This document shows positions 51,472 through 60,491 of a DNA stretch of 64,000 bases, piece by piece; the stretch's first letter is position 1; each line of letters starts with the position of its first letter. Source of the stretch: JBEEJZ01 sp046046915 (GTDB taxonomy: Bacteria; Pseudomonadota; Gammaproteobacteria; Burkholderiales; Burkholderiaceae_C). The notes under the pieces were generated by a model. The model searched no databases, was not told the DNA's origin, and saw only the letters and a program-made list of their open reading frames with translations. The DNA lies in contig JBJOIT010000005.1 of NCBI GenBank assembly GCA_046046915.1, positions 1-64,000 of the forward strand. Reading direction: 5' to 3'. A program made the position numbers and the translations under genes.

Positions 51472-52044
51472 ATGCGCACTTGGCTCTTCCACGCCACATT
51501 GTTGAGTCTGTCGCTCACGGTTTCGGGACAATCTCGCAACAAGCCCGGGCCCACCCCGCAAAAGCATGTGGTCAAGGTTGCTGAGGTGTCGTCGAGTGCC
51601 CCTGAAAGTTTTCTGCCGTTGTCTGATGATCTGGTCGCCATTGCTTCGAATGTGCTGGTGGGACCCATGTTGTGTGACGGTGGGGAACATGTCAAAGTCA
51701 TGGCGCTGGCTCATGAAGGGTATTTTGAGCTCCAGCACAAAAAGATGCGTTACCGAATGCACCCCGTTGAAAGTCAAACCGGTGCTATTCGTCTAGAGGA
51801 CCGGACCCGAGGCATGATGTGGCTGCAGTTGAGTGACAAATCCATGTTGATGAGCCAACAACGCGGCATGCGTCTTGCTGATGATTGCGCAGGGGAGGTG
51901 CAGTCTGCATTTGCCCGGCGTCTGAAGCAGAACCCTTTACCTGGCTTGCTGGATGGGGCAGGTAGCCTACAAACGGGCCTACCTCTACAGGATCAAGTCC
52001 ACCAATTAACCCCCGTCGCTGCTGGTGAGTCGGTCAAGCACTGA
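51472..52044 (+). CDS. Exported protein of unknown function
   Basis: A 190-residue protein. A signal peptide at 1-19 (MRTWLFHATLLSLSLTVSG) is likely cleaved. The mature part has a Pro/Lys-rich start and a small domain with PMLCDGGEHVKVMALAHEGYFELQHKKM that contains two cysteines overall (CDGGE and DDCAGE). No known family is recognised. The ATG at 51472 is preferred to a GTG at 51445 because it begins directly at a signal peptide. It lies between the CitE-like gene and acnB. Confidence 0.75.
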   Translation: MRTWLFHATLLSLSLTVSGQSRNKPGPTPQKHVVKVAEVSSSAPESFLPLSDDLVAIASNVLVGPMLCDGGEHVKVMALAHEGYFELQHKKMRYRMHPVESQTGAIRLEDRTRGMMWLQLSDKSMLMSQQRGMRLADDCAGEVQSAFARRLKQNPLPGLLDGAGSLQTGLPLQDQVHQLTPVAAGESVKH

Positions 52045-52094
52045 TGCCAGCAAACGACTGTCCATTTCAATCTGTTTAATCAAAGGAGTATTCG

Positions 52095-54692
52095 ATGTTG
52101 CAAGCCTACCGAGCCCACGTTGCCGAGCGAGCCGCCCTTGGCATTCCCCCGCTGCCTCTCACAGCCCAGCAAACGGCCGATTTGTTGGAGTTGCTGAAGT
52201 CCCCCCCCGCTGGTGAGGATGCCTTTTTGTTGGACTTGCTGACCCATCGTGTACCACCTGGGGTGGACGATGCTGCCAAGGTGAAAGCGAGCTTCCTGGC
52301 TGCTGTTGCACACGGCGATATCTCCGTTGCCTTAATCAGTAAAGCTAAGGCGACCGAACTGCTCGGTACCATGGTGGGTGGCTACAACGTCAAGCCGCTG
52401 ATCGATCTGCTTGACGACGCTGAGGTGGCATCTGTCGCAGCTGAAGCGCTCAAAAAGACGCTTTTGATGTTCGACTTTTTCCACGATGTGACTGAAAAAT
52501 CCAAGGCCGGCAATGCTTATGCCCAGGATGTGATCAAAAGCTGGTCGGAAGCCGAATGGTTCACCAGCCGCCCTGAAGTCCAGAAAAAAATTACCGTGAC
52601 CGTGTTCAAGGTGACCGGTGAGACGAACACCGACGACCTGTCGCCTGCACCCGATGCATGGAGTCGCCCTGACATTCCCCTGCATTACCTGGCCATGCTG
52701 AAGAACGCACGCCCCGGCATCACGCCCGAGGAAGACGGCAAGCGCGGTCCCATGAAGTTCATCGAGGAACTGAAGGCCAAGGGCAACTTGGTTGCATACG
52801 TTGGTGATGTGGTAGGTACCGGCTCCAGCCGCAAGAGCGCAACCAACAGCATCATCTGGGGTTTCGGCGAGGACATTCCGTTCGTTCCGAACAAGCGTTT
52901 TGGTGGCGTGACCCTGGGTGGCAAGATCGCCCCGATCTTCTTCAACACCCAGGAAGATTCCGGTGCTCTGCCCATCGAGGTGGATGTTTCTGGCATGGAC
53001 ATGGGCGATGTGGTTGATGTCTACCCCTACGATGGCAAGATCGAAAAGAACGGTCAGAAGATTGCCGACTTTGCCCTCAAGAGCGACGTCCTGTTTGATG
53101 AAGTGCGCGCCGGTGGCCGTATCAACCTGATCATCGGTCGCAGCCTCACAGCCAAGGCCCGTGAATTCTTGGGCTTGCCCGCCAGCACCATCTTCCGCCT
53201 GCCATCGGTTCCTGAGTCGAGCACCAAGGGCTTCACGCTGGCTCAAAAAATGGTGGGTCGCGCCTGTGGTTTGCCGACCGTGTCTGGACAACAGCAAGGT
53301 GTGCGTCCCGGTACGTACTGTGAACCCAAAATGACGACGGTGGGTAGCCAGGACACCACGGGTCCCATGACGCGCGACGAACTCAAGGACCTCGCGTGCC
53401 TGGGCTTCAGTGCAGACATGGTCATGCAGTCTTTCTGCCATACCGCTGCCTATCCCAAGCCTGTGGATGTGAAAACTCACCGTGAGTTGCCCGCGTTTAT
53501 CAGCAACCGGGGTGGTGTGGCGCTGCGCCCGGGTGATGGTGTGATCCACAGCTGGCTTAATCGCCTTCTGTTGCCTGATACCGTAGGCACCGGCGGTGAC
53601 TCGCATACACGTTTTCCCATTGGCCTCTCCTTCCCAGCCGGCTCTGGCTTGGTGGCCTTTGGTGCTGCCACTGGCGTGATGCCGCTGGACATGCCCGAAT
53701 CTGTGCTGGTTCGTTTCAAAGGGCAGATGCAGCCCGGCATCACACTGCGCGATCTTGTGCATGCGATTCCCTTGTACGCCATCAAGGCGGGTCTGCTGAC
53801 CGTCGCCAAGGCCGGCAAGATCAACATCTTCTCAGGCCGCATTCTGGAAATCGAAGGTCTGCCTGACCTGAAGGTGGAGCAGGCTTTTGAGTTGTCTGAC
53901 GCATCAGCCGAGCGCTCTGCTGCGGGTTGCACCATCAAGCTCAACCCCGAACCAGTCAAGGAATACCTCACCAGCAACATCGTTCTGATGAAGAACATGA
54001 TTGCCAATGGGTACCAGGACAAGCGGACCTTGGAGCGTCGTATCAAGGCAGTCGAGGCCTGGTTGGCCAAGCCTGATTTGCTTGAGGCGGACAAGGATGC
54101 CGAGTACGCAGCAGTCATTGAAATTGACTTGGCTGACATCAATGAACCCGTGCTGTGCTGCCCGAATGACCCGGACGATGCCAAGTTCCTGAGTGAAGTC
54201 CAGGGTGCAAAGATTGATGAAGTGTTCATCGGCTCCTGCATGACCAACATTGGTCACTTCCGTGCTGCATCCAAGCTGCTGGAGGGCAAGCGCGATATCC
54301 CAGTGAAGCTGTGGGTCGCGCCCCCTACCAAGATGGATGCGAGCGAACTGACCAAGGAAGGGCACTATGGGGTATTCGGTGCGGCTGGCGCACGCACGGA
54401 AATGCCAGGCTGCAGTTTGTGCATGGGCAACCAGGCTCAGGTTCGTGAGGGCGCAACCGTGGTGTCCACCAGCACCCGAAACTTCCCCAATCGTTTGGGC
54501 AAGAACACCTATGTCTACCTGGCATCGGCGGAGTTGGCAGCCATTGCATCCAAGCTCGGCCGCATTCCAACGGTCTCCGAATATCACGCAGACATGGGTG
54601 TGGTGAACAAGGATGCTGACAAGGTTTACCAATACATGAACTTTGACCGTATTGAAGAGTACGCCGATGTGGCAAAAGAAGTGACGGTTTAA
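52095..54692 (+). CDS. acnB: Aconitate hydratase B
   Basis: An 865-residue AcnB, which isomerises citrate and can also dehydrate 2-methylisocitrate. It has the N-terminal HEAT-like domain (about 1-160), then a swivel domain (about 165-370) and three catalytic domains. The [4Fe-4S] ligands are C715 (GSCMTN), C773 and C776 (PGCSLCMGN). AcnB is known to act as an RNA-binding regulator when the cluster is lost. AAAGGAG is placed six bases before the ATG. A strong terminator follows. Confidence 0.97.
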   Translation: MLQAYRAHVAERAALGIPPLPLTAQQTADLLELLKSPPAGEDAFLLDLLTHRVPPGVDDAAKVKASFLAAVAHGDISVALISKAKATELLGTMVGGYNVKPLIDLLDDAEVASVAAEALKKTLLMFDFFHDVTEKSKAGNAYAQDVIKSWSEAEWFTSRPEVQKKITVTVFKVTGETNTDDLSPAPDAWSRPDIPLHYLAMLKNARPGITPEEDGKRGPMKFIEELKAKGNLVAYVGDVVGTGSSRKSATNSIIWGFGEDIPFVPNKRFGGVTLGGKIAPIFFNTQEDSGALPIEVDVSGMDMGDVVDVYPYDGKIEKNGQKIADFALKSDVLFDEVRAGGRINLIIGRSLTAKAREFLGLPASTIFRLPSVPESSTKGFTLAQKMVGRACGLPTVSGQQQGVRPGTYCEPKMTTVGSQDTTGPMTRDELKDLACLGFSADMVMQSFCHTAAYPKPVDVKTHRELPAFISNRGGVALRPGDGVIHSWLNRLLLPDTVGTGGDSHTRFPIGLSFPAGSGLVAFGAATGVMPLDMPESVLVRFKGQMQPGITLRDLVHAIPLYAIKAGLLTVAKAGKINIFSGRILEIEGLPDLKVEQAFELSDASAERSAAGCTIKLNPEPVKEYLTSNIVLMKNMIANGYQDKRTLERRIKAVEAWLAKPDLLEADKDAEYAAVIEIDLADINEPVLCCPNDPDDAKFLSEVQGAKIDEVFIGSCMTNIGHFRAASKLLEGKRDIPVKLWVAPPTKMDASELTKEGHYGVFGAAGARTEMPGCSLCMGNQAQVREGATVVSTSTRNFPNRLGKNTYVYLASAELAAIASKLGRIPTVSEYHADMGVVNKDADKVYQYMNFDRIEEYADVAKEVTV

Positions 54693-54707
54693 TCGTCATC
54701 GAGCATC

Positions 54708-54738
54708 GCAAAACGGCCTTCGGGCCGTTTTTGCTTTT
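54708..54738 (+). terminator. Rho-independent terminator after acnB
   Basis: AAAACGGCC and GGCCGTTTT form a 9-bp stem closed by a TTCG tetraloop (54710-54731), followed by a T-rich tail. It is 16 bases after the acnB stop. Confidence 0.92.
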
Positions 54739-54842
54739 GGCTTTATGCTGAGCAGTGACCCTCTAAAGACCCGTGAAGCGGGCTTTAAACTAAGGAACTC
54801 GTCGGCACTTGCCGTGAATCGAAACAACAAGAGGGATAACCC

Positions 54843-55490
54843 ATGCTATTCGGAAAACTCATGCCGCGCGACGGCAATTTCTTCGAGCTGTTTAACCAGC
54901 ATGCTGACCGAACTGTCGAAGCTGCCAAGGCCTTTGCTCTCTTGGTGGCCAACTATGGCGACCTTCAGTTGCGTGAAAAGTACAACCTCGAAGTGGATCA
55001 AGCCGAGAGAGCCGCGGATCGCATTACTCATGAGGTCAATCGTGCGTTGCACAAAACATTCATCACGCCGATTGATCGTGAGCAAATTCACTCGCTGATC
55101 AACACCATGGATGATGTGGCAGACCTGATTCAGGATTCTGCCGAGACCATGGCCTTGTATGACGTTCGGCACATGACCGAAGAAATCCGACGTTTGACAG
55201 ACCTTTGTGTGCGCTGCTGCGAACGTGTGAAAGACGCGGTGTACCTGTTAGACCGAATTGCTGATCCCAAGGTGGCTGATGCAGCCATCAAGACATGTGA
55301 AGAAATCGATCGTCTGGAATCAGACGCAGACCGCGTTATGCGCACGGCAATGAGCAAATTGTTTCGCGAGGAGCCAGATGTGCGTGAGGTCATCAAGCTC
55401 AAAGCCATCTACGAGCTACTGGAAACGGTGACTGACAAGTGCGAAGACGTTGCAAACCTCATCGAGGGCGTTGTCCTCGAAAACTCCTGA
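54843..55490 (+). CDS. DUF47/PhoU-like phosphate transport regulator
   Basis: A 215-residue all-helical protein of the DUF47 (PhoU-like, TIGR00153) family, found beside Pit phosphate transporters. Features are MPRDGNFFELFNQHA near the start and DDVADLIQDSAETM and DRLESDADRVM helices with conserved acidic residues that would bind metal. It lies 13 bases before pit in one transcript. The 150-bp upstream region holds the acnB terminator and no clear PhoB box. Confidence 0.92.
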   Translation: MLFGKLMPRDGNFFELFNQHADRTVEAAKAFALLVANYGDLQLREKYNLEVDQAERAADRITHEVNRALHKTFITPIDREQIHSLINTMDDVADLIQDSAETMALYDVRHMTEEIRRLTDLCVRCCERVKDAVYLLDRIADPKVADAAIKTCEEIDRLESDADRVMRTAMSKLFREEPDVREVIKLKAIYELLETVTDKCEDVANLIEGVVLENS

Positions 55491-55503
55491 GTTGGCGGTT
55501 TTC

Positions 55504-56514
55504 ATGGAAGGTGTCCAAACTGCAGTATGGGTCGTCGTCTTGCTGGTGCTTCTCGCGCTGGCGTTCGACTTCATGAATGGTTTTCATGATGCAGCAAACT
55601 CGATTGCGACGGTGGTCTCAACGGGTGTTCTAAAGCCAGCGCAGGCTGTCCTGTTCGCGGCATTTTTTAACTTTATTGCTATTTTTATCTTCAAGTTAAG
55701 TGTGGCGGCGACCGTTGGGAAAGGCATCGTCCAACCCGGCGTGGTCGACACGAATGTTGTCTTTGGAGCACTTTCCGGGGCCATCACCTGGAACCTCATC
55801 ACCTGGTACTACGGTATTCCCAGCAGTTCCTCTCATGCTTTAATTGGTGGCATCGTCGGTGCCGTCGTAGCAAAAGCGGGTACCACTGTCTTGATTGCAG
55901 GGGGCATCCTGAAGACGGTAATTTTTATATTCGTCTCCCCAGTGCTGGGTTTCCTGCTGGGGTCCCTGATGATGCTGTTGGTCGCTTGGACCTTCAGGCG
56001 ATGCGCGCCATTGCGGGTTGACGGTTGGTTTAGACGATTGCAACTGCTCTCTGCCGGAGCCTACAGTTTGGGGCATGGCGGCAATGACGCTCAAAAAACC
56101 ATAGGCATCATCTGGATGATGTTGATCGCGACGGGGTATGTAGCGGGTGACGATAAAGCGCCGCCAAATTGGACCATCGCCAGCTGCTACATCGCGATTG
56201 CGGCTGGCACCATGTTTGGCGGCTGGCGTATCGTCAAGACGATGGGGCAAAAAATCACGAAACTAAAACCCGTCGGAGGTTTTTGTGCCGAGACTGGCGG
56301 GGCGATGACCTTGTTCCTCGCGACTGCGTTGGGCATACCGGTGTCCACGACGCACACCATCACCGGCGCGATTGTGGGCGTCGGCTCCGCACGGCGAGCC
56401 AGTGCTGTTCGTTGGGGGGTCGCTGGCAATATTGTTTGGGCGTGGGTCTTCACGATACCAGCGAGTGCTTTTGTTGCCGCTCTGGCCTACTGGGCGAGTC
56501 TTCAGCTGTTTTAA
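55504..56514 (+). CDS. Inorganic phosphate transporter, Pit family
   Basis: A 336-residue inner-membrane symporter with about ten helices in two related halves. The duplicated signatures are GFHDAANSIATVVS (about 26-39) and GHGGNDAQKTIG (about 194-205), plus the PSSSSHALIGG and PVSTTHTITGAIVG pair. It imports metal-phosphate with protons. The ATG at 55504 is 13 bases after the DUF47 gene; an upstream frame through that gene is not used. Confidence 0.93.
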   Translation: MEGVQTAVWVVVLLVLLALAFDFMNGFHDAANSIATVVSTGVLKPAQAVLFAAFFNFIAIFIFKLSVAATVGKGIVQPGVVDTNVVFGALSGAITWNLITWYYGIPSSSSHALIGGIVGAVVAKAGTTVLIAGGILKTVIFIFVSPVLGFLLGSLMMLLVAWTFRRCAPLRVDGWFRRLQLLSAGAYSLGHGGNDAQKTIGIIWMMLIATGYVAGDDKAPPNWTIASCYIAIAAGTMFGGWRIVKTMGQKITKLKPVGGFCAETGGAMTLFLATALGIPVSTTHTITGAIVGVGSARRASAVRWGVAGNIVWAWVFTIPASAFVAALAYWASLQLF

Positions 56515-56517
56515 GCA

Positions 56518-56964
56518 TTATTGGGAGAGCTTTTTGCTCTCTTCAATTTGGTATTCAAAGTAGCGTTGGAAGCTAAACACGACGCTGGACATCAAGATTG
56601 TCGTTCCGATCAGTAGCGCACAGCCCACACCAATAATGGTTGGCCAGCCGCTACGCCCAGCGGGATCTTGATCGTCTGCTCCAAGGTTATATCGCGCATT
56701 CCACTTCTCTGTGGAAGTCAGACCGATGACGATGGCGTTCAGGGCGCAGCCAGCAATGGTGAAACCCAATAGGGGGATGAGGAGCCAGCTGTATTGATCA
56801 TCGAGGCCCAATTGTTGCGCGCGCTCGATGCCATAAAGGCCGAGTGCGCTGGGGATGGGGAGCATCCAGCCCATCAGGTCTGTGGGGCCGCGCAGATAAA
56901 ACCGGTGCAGGCCCAATGGGCCGCCCAAAAAGCTGAGCCAGGTCGCGATCGTCTTGTTCTTCAT
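56518..56964 (-). CDS. TM2 domain membrane protein
   Basis: A 148-residue membrane protein. The N-terminal part with KTIATWLSFLGGPLGLHRFYL is the TM2 pattern (a helix, a GxxGxHRFYLG-like turn, a helix). Two further hydrophobic helices lie at about 58-82 and 108-130. TM2 proteins have no defined role in bacteria. Its ATG overlaps the stop of the upstream acetyltransferase gene by four bases, so both are coexpressed. Confidence 0.8.
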   Translation of the reverse strand: MKNKTIATWLSFLGGPLGLHRFYLRGPTDLMGWMLPIPSALGLYGIERAQQLGLDDQYSWLLIPLLGFTIAGCALNAIVIGLTSTEKWNARYNLGADDQDPAGRSGWPTIIGVGCALLIGTTILMSSVVFSFQRYFEYQIEESKKLSQ

Positions 56965-57494
56965 GCTGCTGATTGTCCTGGTTTTGTTTGTGCGCCAGCC
57001 CCCAGGACCTTTTCCATCAAGACGATGTCTAACCAGCGATCAAATTTCCAGCCACAGTCTTTGATCGTGCCCACATGTTTGAATCCGCTGGACGAGTGCA
57101 GACCTATAGAGGCAGCGTTGTCCGAGTCCCCGATGACAGCGATCAACTTGCGGACCCCAGCACGCTCCGCTGCAATACACAGCTCTGCCATCAGAATTCG
57201 TCCGATTCCCATTCGTGCAACACCCGGCGAGAGGTAAATAGAGTCTTCCGCGGAAAACCGGTAGGCGGGGCGGGGCTTGAACCAGCCGCAGTAGGCAAAC
57301 CCGACAACCTCACCTTTCAATTCTGCAACCAGGTAGGGGAGATTTTTGGCGAGTACATCTGATCTACGCGCTGCCATTTCCAACTCACTAGGCGCTTCTA
57401 TTTCGAAGGTCCCCGTGCCTGTCAGGACATGATGACGGTAAATGGCGGTGATGAAGGGAAGGTCTGCGTCGCAGCTGGCCCGAACAATGAGCAT
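56961..57494 (-). CDS. GNAT family N-acetyltransferase (Pat/Bar-like)
   Basis: A 177-residue acetyltransferase of the phosphinothricin acetyltransferase-like group. The start MLIVRASCDADLPFITAIYRHHVLTG-type region, VGFAYCGWFKPRPAYRFSAE and the acetyl-CoA loop SPGVARMGIGRILM are typical, with a FDRWLDIVLMEK end. Members act on amino-acid analogues such as methionine sulfoximine; the actual substrate is not known. It is divergent from rpsP. Confidence 0.9.
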   Translation of the reverse strand: MLIVRASCDADLPFITAIYRHHVLTGTGTFEIEAPSELEMAARRSDVLAKNLPYLVAELKGEVVGFAYCGWFKPRPAYRFSAEDSIYLSPGVARMGIGRILMAELCIAAERAGVRKLIAVIGDSDNAASIGLHSSSGFKHVGTIKDCGWKFDRWLDIVLMEKVLGAGAQTKPGQSAA

Positions 57495-57512
57495 GGTGTG
57501 GCGTGTGCTAGT

Positions 57513-57518
57513 TATAAT
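57513..57518 (+). promoter_or_regulatory. Candidate -10 box before rpsP
   Basis: TATAAT, 113 bases before the rpsP start; no good -35 hexamer is visible. The leader contains a perfect 6-bp hairpin (CAAGCC at 57597-57602 with GGCTTG at 57607-57612) just before the AAAGGA ribosome binding site. Confidence 0.45.
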
Positions 57519-57630
57519 AATAGGCTTTTCGGAGTGTGACTGGCCGGGTGGCTATGTTGCGTGTCTCAACTTCGGAATCAATGGCTGAATTATTGGCAAG
57601 CCAGTAGGCTTGGCTCCCAAAGGATAAATT

Positions 57631-57882
57631 ATGGTCGTCATTCGACTCGCTCGCGGTGGTGCTAAGGCACGTCCCTTCTTCAATATTGTCGTTGCTGACA
57701 AGCGTACCCGCCGCGATGGCCGTTTCATCGAGCGCATCGGTTTTTACAACCCCATCGCCAAGGGCGGTGAGGAAAGCATTCGTATTGCACAAGACCGTCT
57801 CTCTCATTGGAAGAGCGTCGGTGCTCAGGCTTCCCCCACGGTGGAGCGCCTGATCGACCAAGCCGCCAAGAAAGTAGCGTAA
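57631..57882 (+). CDS. rpsP: 30S ribosomal protein S16
   Basis: An 83-residue protein beginning MVVIRLARGGAKARPFFNIV, the standard S16 start, and containing RDGRFIERIGFYNP. It is the first gene of the rpsP-rimM-trmD-rplS operon. AAAGGA lies upstream of the ATG. Confidence 0.98.
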   Translation: MVVIRLARGGAKARPFFNIVVADKRTRRDGRFIERIGFYNPIAKGGEESIRIAQDRLSHWKSVGAQASPTVERLIDQAAKKVA

Positions 57883-57891
57883 GCATCAGTC

Positions 57892-58455
57892 ATGGCGCTC
57901 AACCTCGACACGGCTGAATTGCCAGCCGATGCGGTTGAAGTTGGGCGCATAACGGATGCTTGGGGGGTAAAAGGCTGGTTCAAAATCCTGCCTTACAGCG
58001 CATCCCCTGAGGCACTTTTTTCTTCAAAGCGTTGGTTTCTTTTGCCGCCAGACAGAGGCGCTCTGCCCTTTGAAGGCTGCCGAAAAATGGCGGTCATACA
58101 GGCGAAAGATCACTCTGATTCTGTTGTCGCTTCAGCGCAAGGCATCACGGATCGCACGGAGGCCGAAGCACTTCGTGGAGTGAGAATATTTGTTGCTCGG
58201 TCCAGTTTTCCCACGGCTGCCAAAGACGAGTATTACTGGGTTGACCTCTTAGGCTTGGCGGTGATCAACCGCGAAGCTGTCGTGTTGGGGCATGTCAAAG
58301 AGCTGCTTTCTACAGGGCCTCAAACTGTTCTTGTATTGGCGTTTGAGCAAGACGGTAAACAGTCCGAACGCATGATTCCCTTCGTTGCCTCCTTTATTGA
58401 TGACGTCAATCTGGTCGAAAAGGTGATCATCGTTGACTGGCAGCCCGACTACTGA
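57892..58455 (+). CDS. rimM: 16S rRNA processing protein RimM
   Basis: A 187-residue assembly factor for the 30S head that binds S19. The N-terminal barrel has VGRITDAWGVKGWFKI, and the PRC-barrel domain begins near EYYWVDLLGLAV (about 117). It ends VEKVIIVDWQPDY. The TGA shares a base with the trmD ATG. Confidence 0.96.
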   Translation: MALNLDTAELPADAVEVGRITDAWGVKGWFKILPYSASPEALFSSKRWFLLPPDRGALPFEGCRKMAVIQAKDHSDSVVASAQGITDRTEAEALRGVRIFVARSSFPTAAKDEYYWVDLLGLAVINREAVVLGHVKELLSTGPQTVLVLAFEQDGKQSERMIPFVASFIDDVNLVEKVIIVDWQPDY

Positions 58456-59210
58456 TGCGCTTTGATGTTGTCACGCTCTTTCCAGAGCTGATCACACCCT
58501 TACTAACGAACGGTATCAATCGGCGGGCATTTTCTTGCGGCCAGGTAGATGTTCGATTTTCCAATCCTCGCGATTTCTCACAAGGCCACTATCGTCGTGT
58601 AGACGACCGTCCGTTTGGTGGGGGGGCGGGAATGGTCATGATGGCTGAGCCTCTGGATCAGTGTGTGAACAGCATCCAGTCTGAGCGCGGCGATGCCGCG
58701 CCGGTGGTTTTGTTCTCGCCGGTTGGCGTGACCCTGAGCCACTCTGTCGTCCAAGACTGGGCTTCCAGCAAAGGGGCTATTTTGATTTGTGGCAGGTACG
58801 AGGGGCTTGATCAGCGATTCATTGATGCCCATGTCACCCACCAAATCAGTCTTGGAGACTTTGTGTTGTCAGGTGGCGAGGTTGCCGCCATGGCTTTGCT
58901 GGATGCTGTTGCTCGATTGCAGCCCGGCGTCTTGAACACAGAAGAAAGTCATCAGCTGGATAGTTTCAATCCCGCTTTGCAGGGGCTGCTCGATTGTCCG
59001 CACTACACCCGCCCAGAATCTTGGTGCGGGCGCGGAGTACCCGATGTCCTGATGTCTGGTAACCACTCAAAAATAGAGGTCTGGCGTCGGGAGCAACGAC
59101 TCAAAACCACCCAGCGCTATCGTCCTGATTTGATTGCTCGCGCTCGCGCACAAGGGGGCTTGTCTGATGCTGATGAGCGCTATCTGGCACAACTGCTTGC
59201 CTCTTCATGA
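58455..59210 (+). CDS. trmD: tRNA (guanine-N1)-methyltransferase TrmD
   Basis: A 251-residue knotted SPOUT methyltransferase that methylates G37 of tRNAs. It begins MRFDVVTLFPELITP. The SAM-binding knot includes ICGRYEGLDQRFID and SLGDFVLSGGEVAAMAL, and the substrate-contacting DDRPFGGGAGMVM is present. It starts within the rimM stop codon. Confidence 0.97.
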   Translation: MRFDVVTLFPELITPLLTNGINRRAFSCGQVDVRFSNPRDFSQGHYRRVDDRPFGGGAGMVMMAEPLDQCVNSIQSERGDAAPVVLFSPVGVTLSHSVVQDWASSKGAILICGRYEGLDQRFIDAHVTHQISLGDFVLSGGEVAAMALLDAVARLQPGVLNTEESHQLDSFNPALQGLLDCPHYTRPESWCGRGVPDVLMSGNHSKIEVWRREQRLKTTQRYRPDLIARARAQGGLSDADERYLAQLLASS

Positions 59211-59240
59211 GCTGCTTTTCACCAGCCTCATTTCGCCAGC

Positions 59241-59246
59241 TATAAT
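59241..59246 (+). promoter_or_regulatory. Candidate -10 box before rplS
   Basis: TATAAT lies 112 bases before the rplS start in the 147-bp trmD-rplS gap, suggesting an internal promoter that raises L19 over RimM and TrmD. The -35 region (TTTCAC at 59217-59222, 18-base spacer) is weak. Confidence 0.4.
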
Positions 59247-59357
59247 GATGGGCTGTCGATCCTCTGGTAGGCCGCTTTCTGAATTGTTCCATGTGGACGT
59301 TCTTTAGGCCCTTTGTGTCATCCCGATACTGGCGCTTCCAAGATCTATAAGGAAATC

Positions 59358-59735
59358 ATGAACCTGATTCAAACTCTTGAGCAAGAAGAAATTGCTCGCC
59401 TCGGGAAAAACTACCCCGACTTTGCTCCTGGTGACACCATCGTCGTCAGTGTTAACGTGGTTGAAGGTACTCGCAAGCGAGTGCAGGCCTATGAGGGTGT
59501 TGTGATTGCCAAGCGCAATCGTGGCCTGAACAGTGGCTTTATCGTGCGCAAGATCTCGAGTGGCGAGGGCGTTGAGCGTACCTTCCAGACCTACAGCCCG
59601 CTGATTGCTGGTATCGAAGTCAAGCGTCGTGGTGATGTTCGCCGCGCCAAGCTGTACTACCTTCGTGACCGTAGCGGCAAGTCTGCTCGTATCAAGGAAA
59701 AGCTGCCGGCAAAGAAGACTGCAGTGGCTGCTTAA
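59358..59735 (+). CDS. rplS: 50S ribosomal protein L19
   Basis: A 125-residue protein of the subunit interface. The start MNLIQTLEQEEIARLGK and motifs FAPGDTIVVSVNVVEGTRKR and RRAKLYYLRDRSGKSARIKE are diagnostic. AAGGAA lies upstream of the ATG at 59358. It closes the rpsP operon, with a terminator 26 bases on. Confidence 0.98.
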   Translation: MNLIQTLEQEEIARLGKNYPDFAPGDTIVVSVNVVEGTRKRVQAYEGVVIAKRNRGLNSGFIVRKISSGEGVERTFQTYSPLIAGIEVKRRGDVRRAKLYYLRDRSGKSARIKEKLPAKKTAVAA

Positions 59736-59760
59736 ACCAGTCCCACTTCGCAAGCACAGC

Positions 59761-59792
59761 AAACCGCCCCAGGCTACTCGGGCGGTTTTTTT
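59761..59792 (+). terminator. Rho-independent terminator after rplS
   Basis: A 9-bp stem (AAACCGCCC at 59761-59769 with GGGCGGTTT at 59780-59788) and a run of seven T in total. Confidence 0.92.
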
Positions 59793-59814
59793 ACGCTCTG
59801 TCATCGAGATCTGT

Positions 59815-60489
59815 GTGAGTAACATCGCTTCAATTGACCCACGTGTCATTCCTGTTTACAGCACAGATGCCCATCTGCCGGCGGTGGGGAAAGCGTCACT
59901 CCAGCCCAGCAGATTGCAGGAGCGATTTCAATGTCCGCCCGTCTGGGCCCCAGAATTACGAGCAGAGATCAAGTTTTCCGAGCGTCCACCTTCTCAGGCT
60001 GCTGTGCTGATGGGGGTCGTCACCCATGACCGACCGACATTGCTACTAACTCGGCGTACCTTGCATTTGTCTACTCACTCCGGGCAGATTGCATTCCCGG
60101 GAGGAAAGACTGACCCACAAGATGTAGATGCTTCTGCAACGGCTCTGCGGGAGGCATGGGAGGAGGTGGGGCTGGATCCCCAACACGTGCGAGTACTGGG
60201 CACGCTTCCCACCTATACCACCGGCACTTCCTTCATCGTCACGCCAGTGGTGGGCCTGATCAGGCCTGGCGTCTCGTTGACACCAAACCCATCAGAAGTG
60301 GCGGAAGTGTTCGAGGTTCCCCTTGACTACTTGATGGATCCGGCCCGTCATCGCCGTCATATCCACATGAAGGACGGTGTGCGGCGAGAGTGGTTCTCTA
60401 TGCCTTGGTTCGATGGCAATAACGAGCACTTCATCTGGGGCGCCACTGCCGGAATGATCCGCAACCTTTATTGCCTGTTGATTGCTTGA
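59815..60489 (+). CDS. CoA pyrophosphatase, Nudix family
   Basis: A 224-residue Nudix hydrolase of the CoA/acyl-CoA pyrophosphatase type (NudL-like). The family motif LLTRRTLHLSTHSGQIAFPGG precedes the Nudix box, whose REAWEEVGL carries the metal-binding glutamates. It would cut CoA to 3',5'-ADP and phosphopantetheine. The GTG at 59815 is chosen because the frame further upstream runs back through the terminator and rplS; no strong ribosome binding site is seen. Confidence 0.9.
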   Translation: MSNIASIDPRVIPVYSTDAHLPAVGKASLQPSRLQERFQCPPVWAPELRAEIKFSERPPSQAAVLMGVVTHDRPTLLLTRRTLHLSTHSGQIAFPGGKTDPQDVDASATALREAWEEVGLDPQHVRVLGTLPTYTTGTSFIVTPVVGLIRPGVSLTPNPSEVAEVFEVPLDYLMDPARHRRHIHMKDGVRREWFSMPWFDGNNEHFIWGATAGMIRNLYCLLIA

Positions 60490-60491
60490 GG

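Noticed and set aside
52332..53762. 476-codon minus-strand open frame inside acnB
   Set aside because: Antisense shadow; the protein is His-rich without motifs and acnB is unambiguous.
54739..54842. Search for a PhoB box before the DUF47-pit pair
   Set aside because: No pair of CTGTCAT-like direct repeats with 11-bp period could be seen.
59290..59350. 18-codon frame upstream of rplS starting at an ATG near 59291
   Set aside because: No ribosome binding site, no regulatory codon pattern and no attenuator structure; likely chance.
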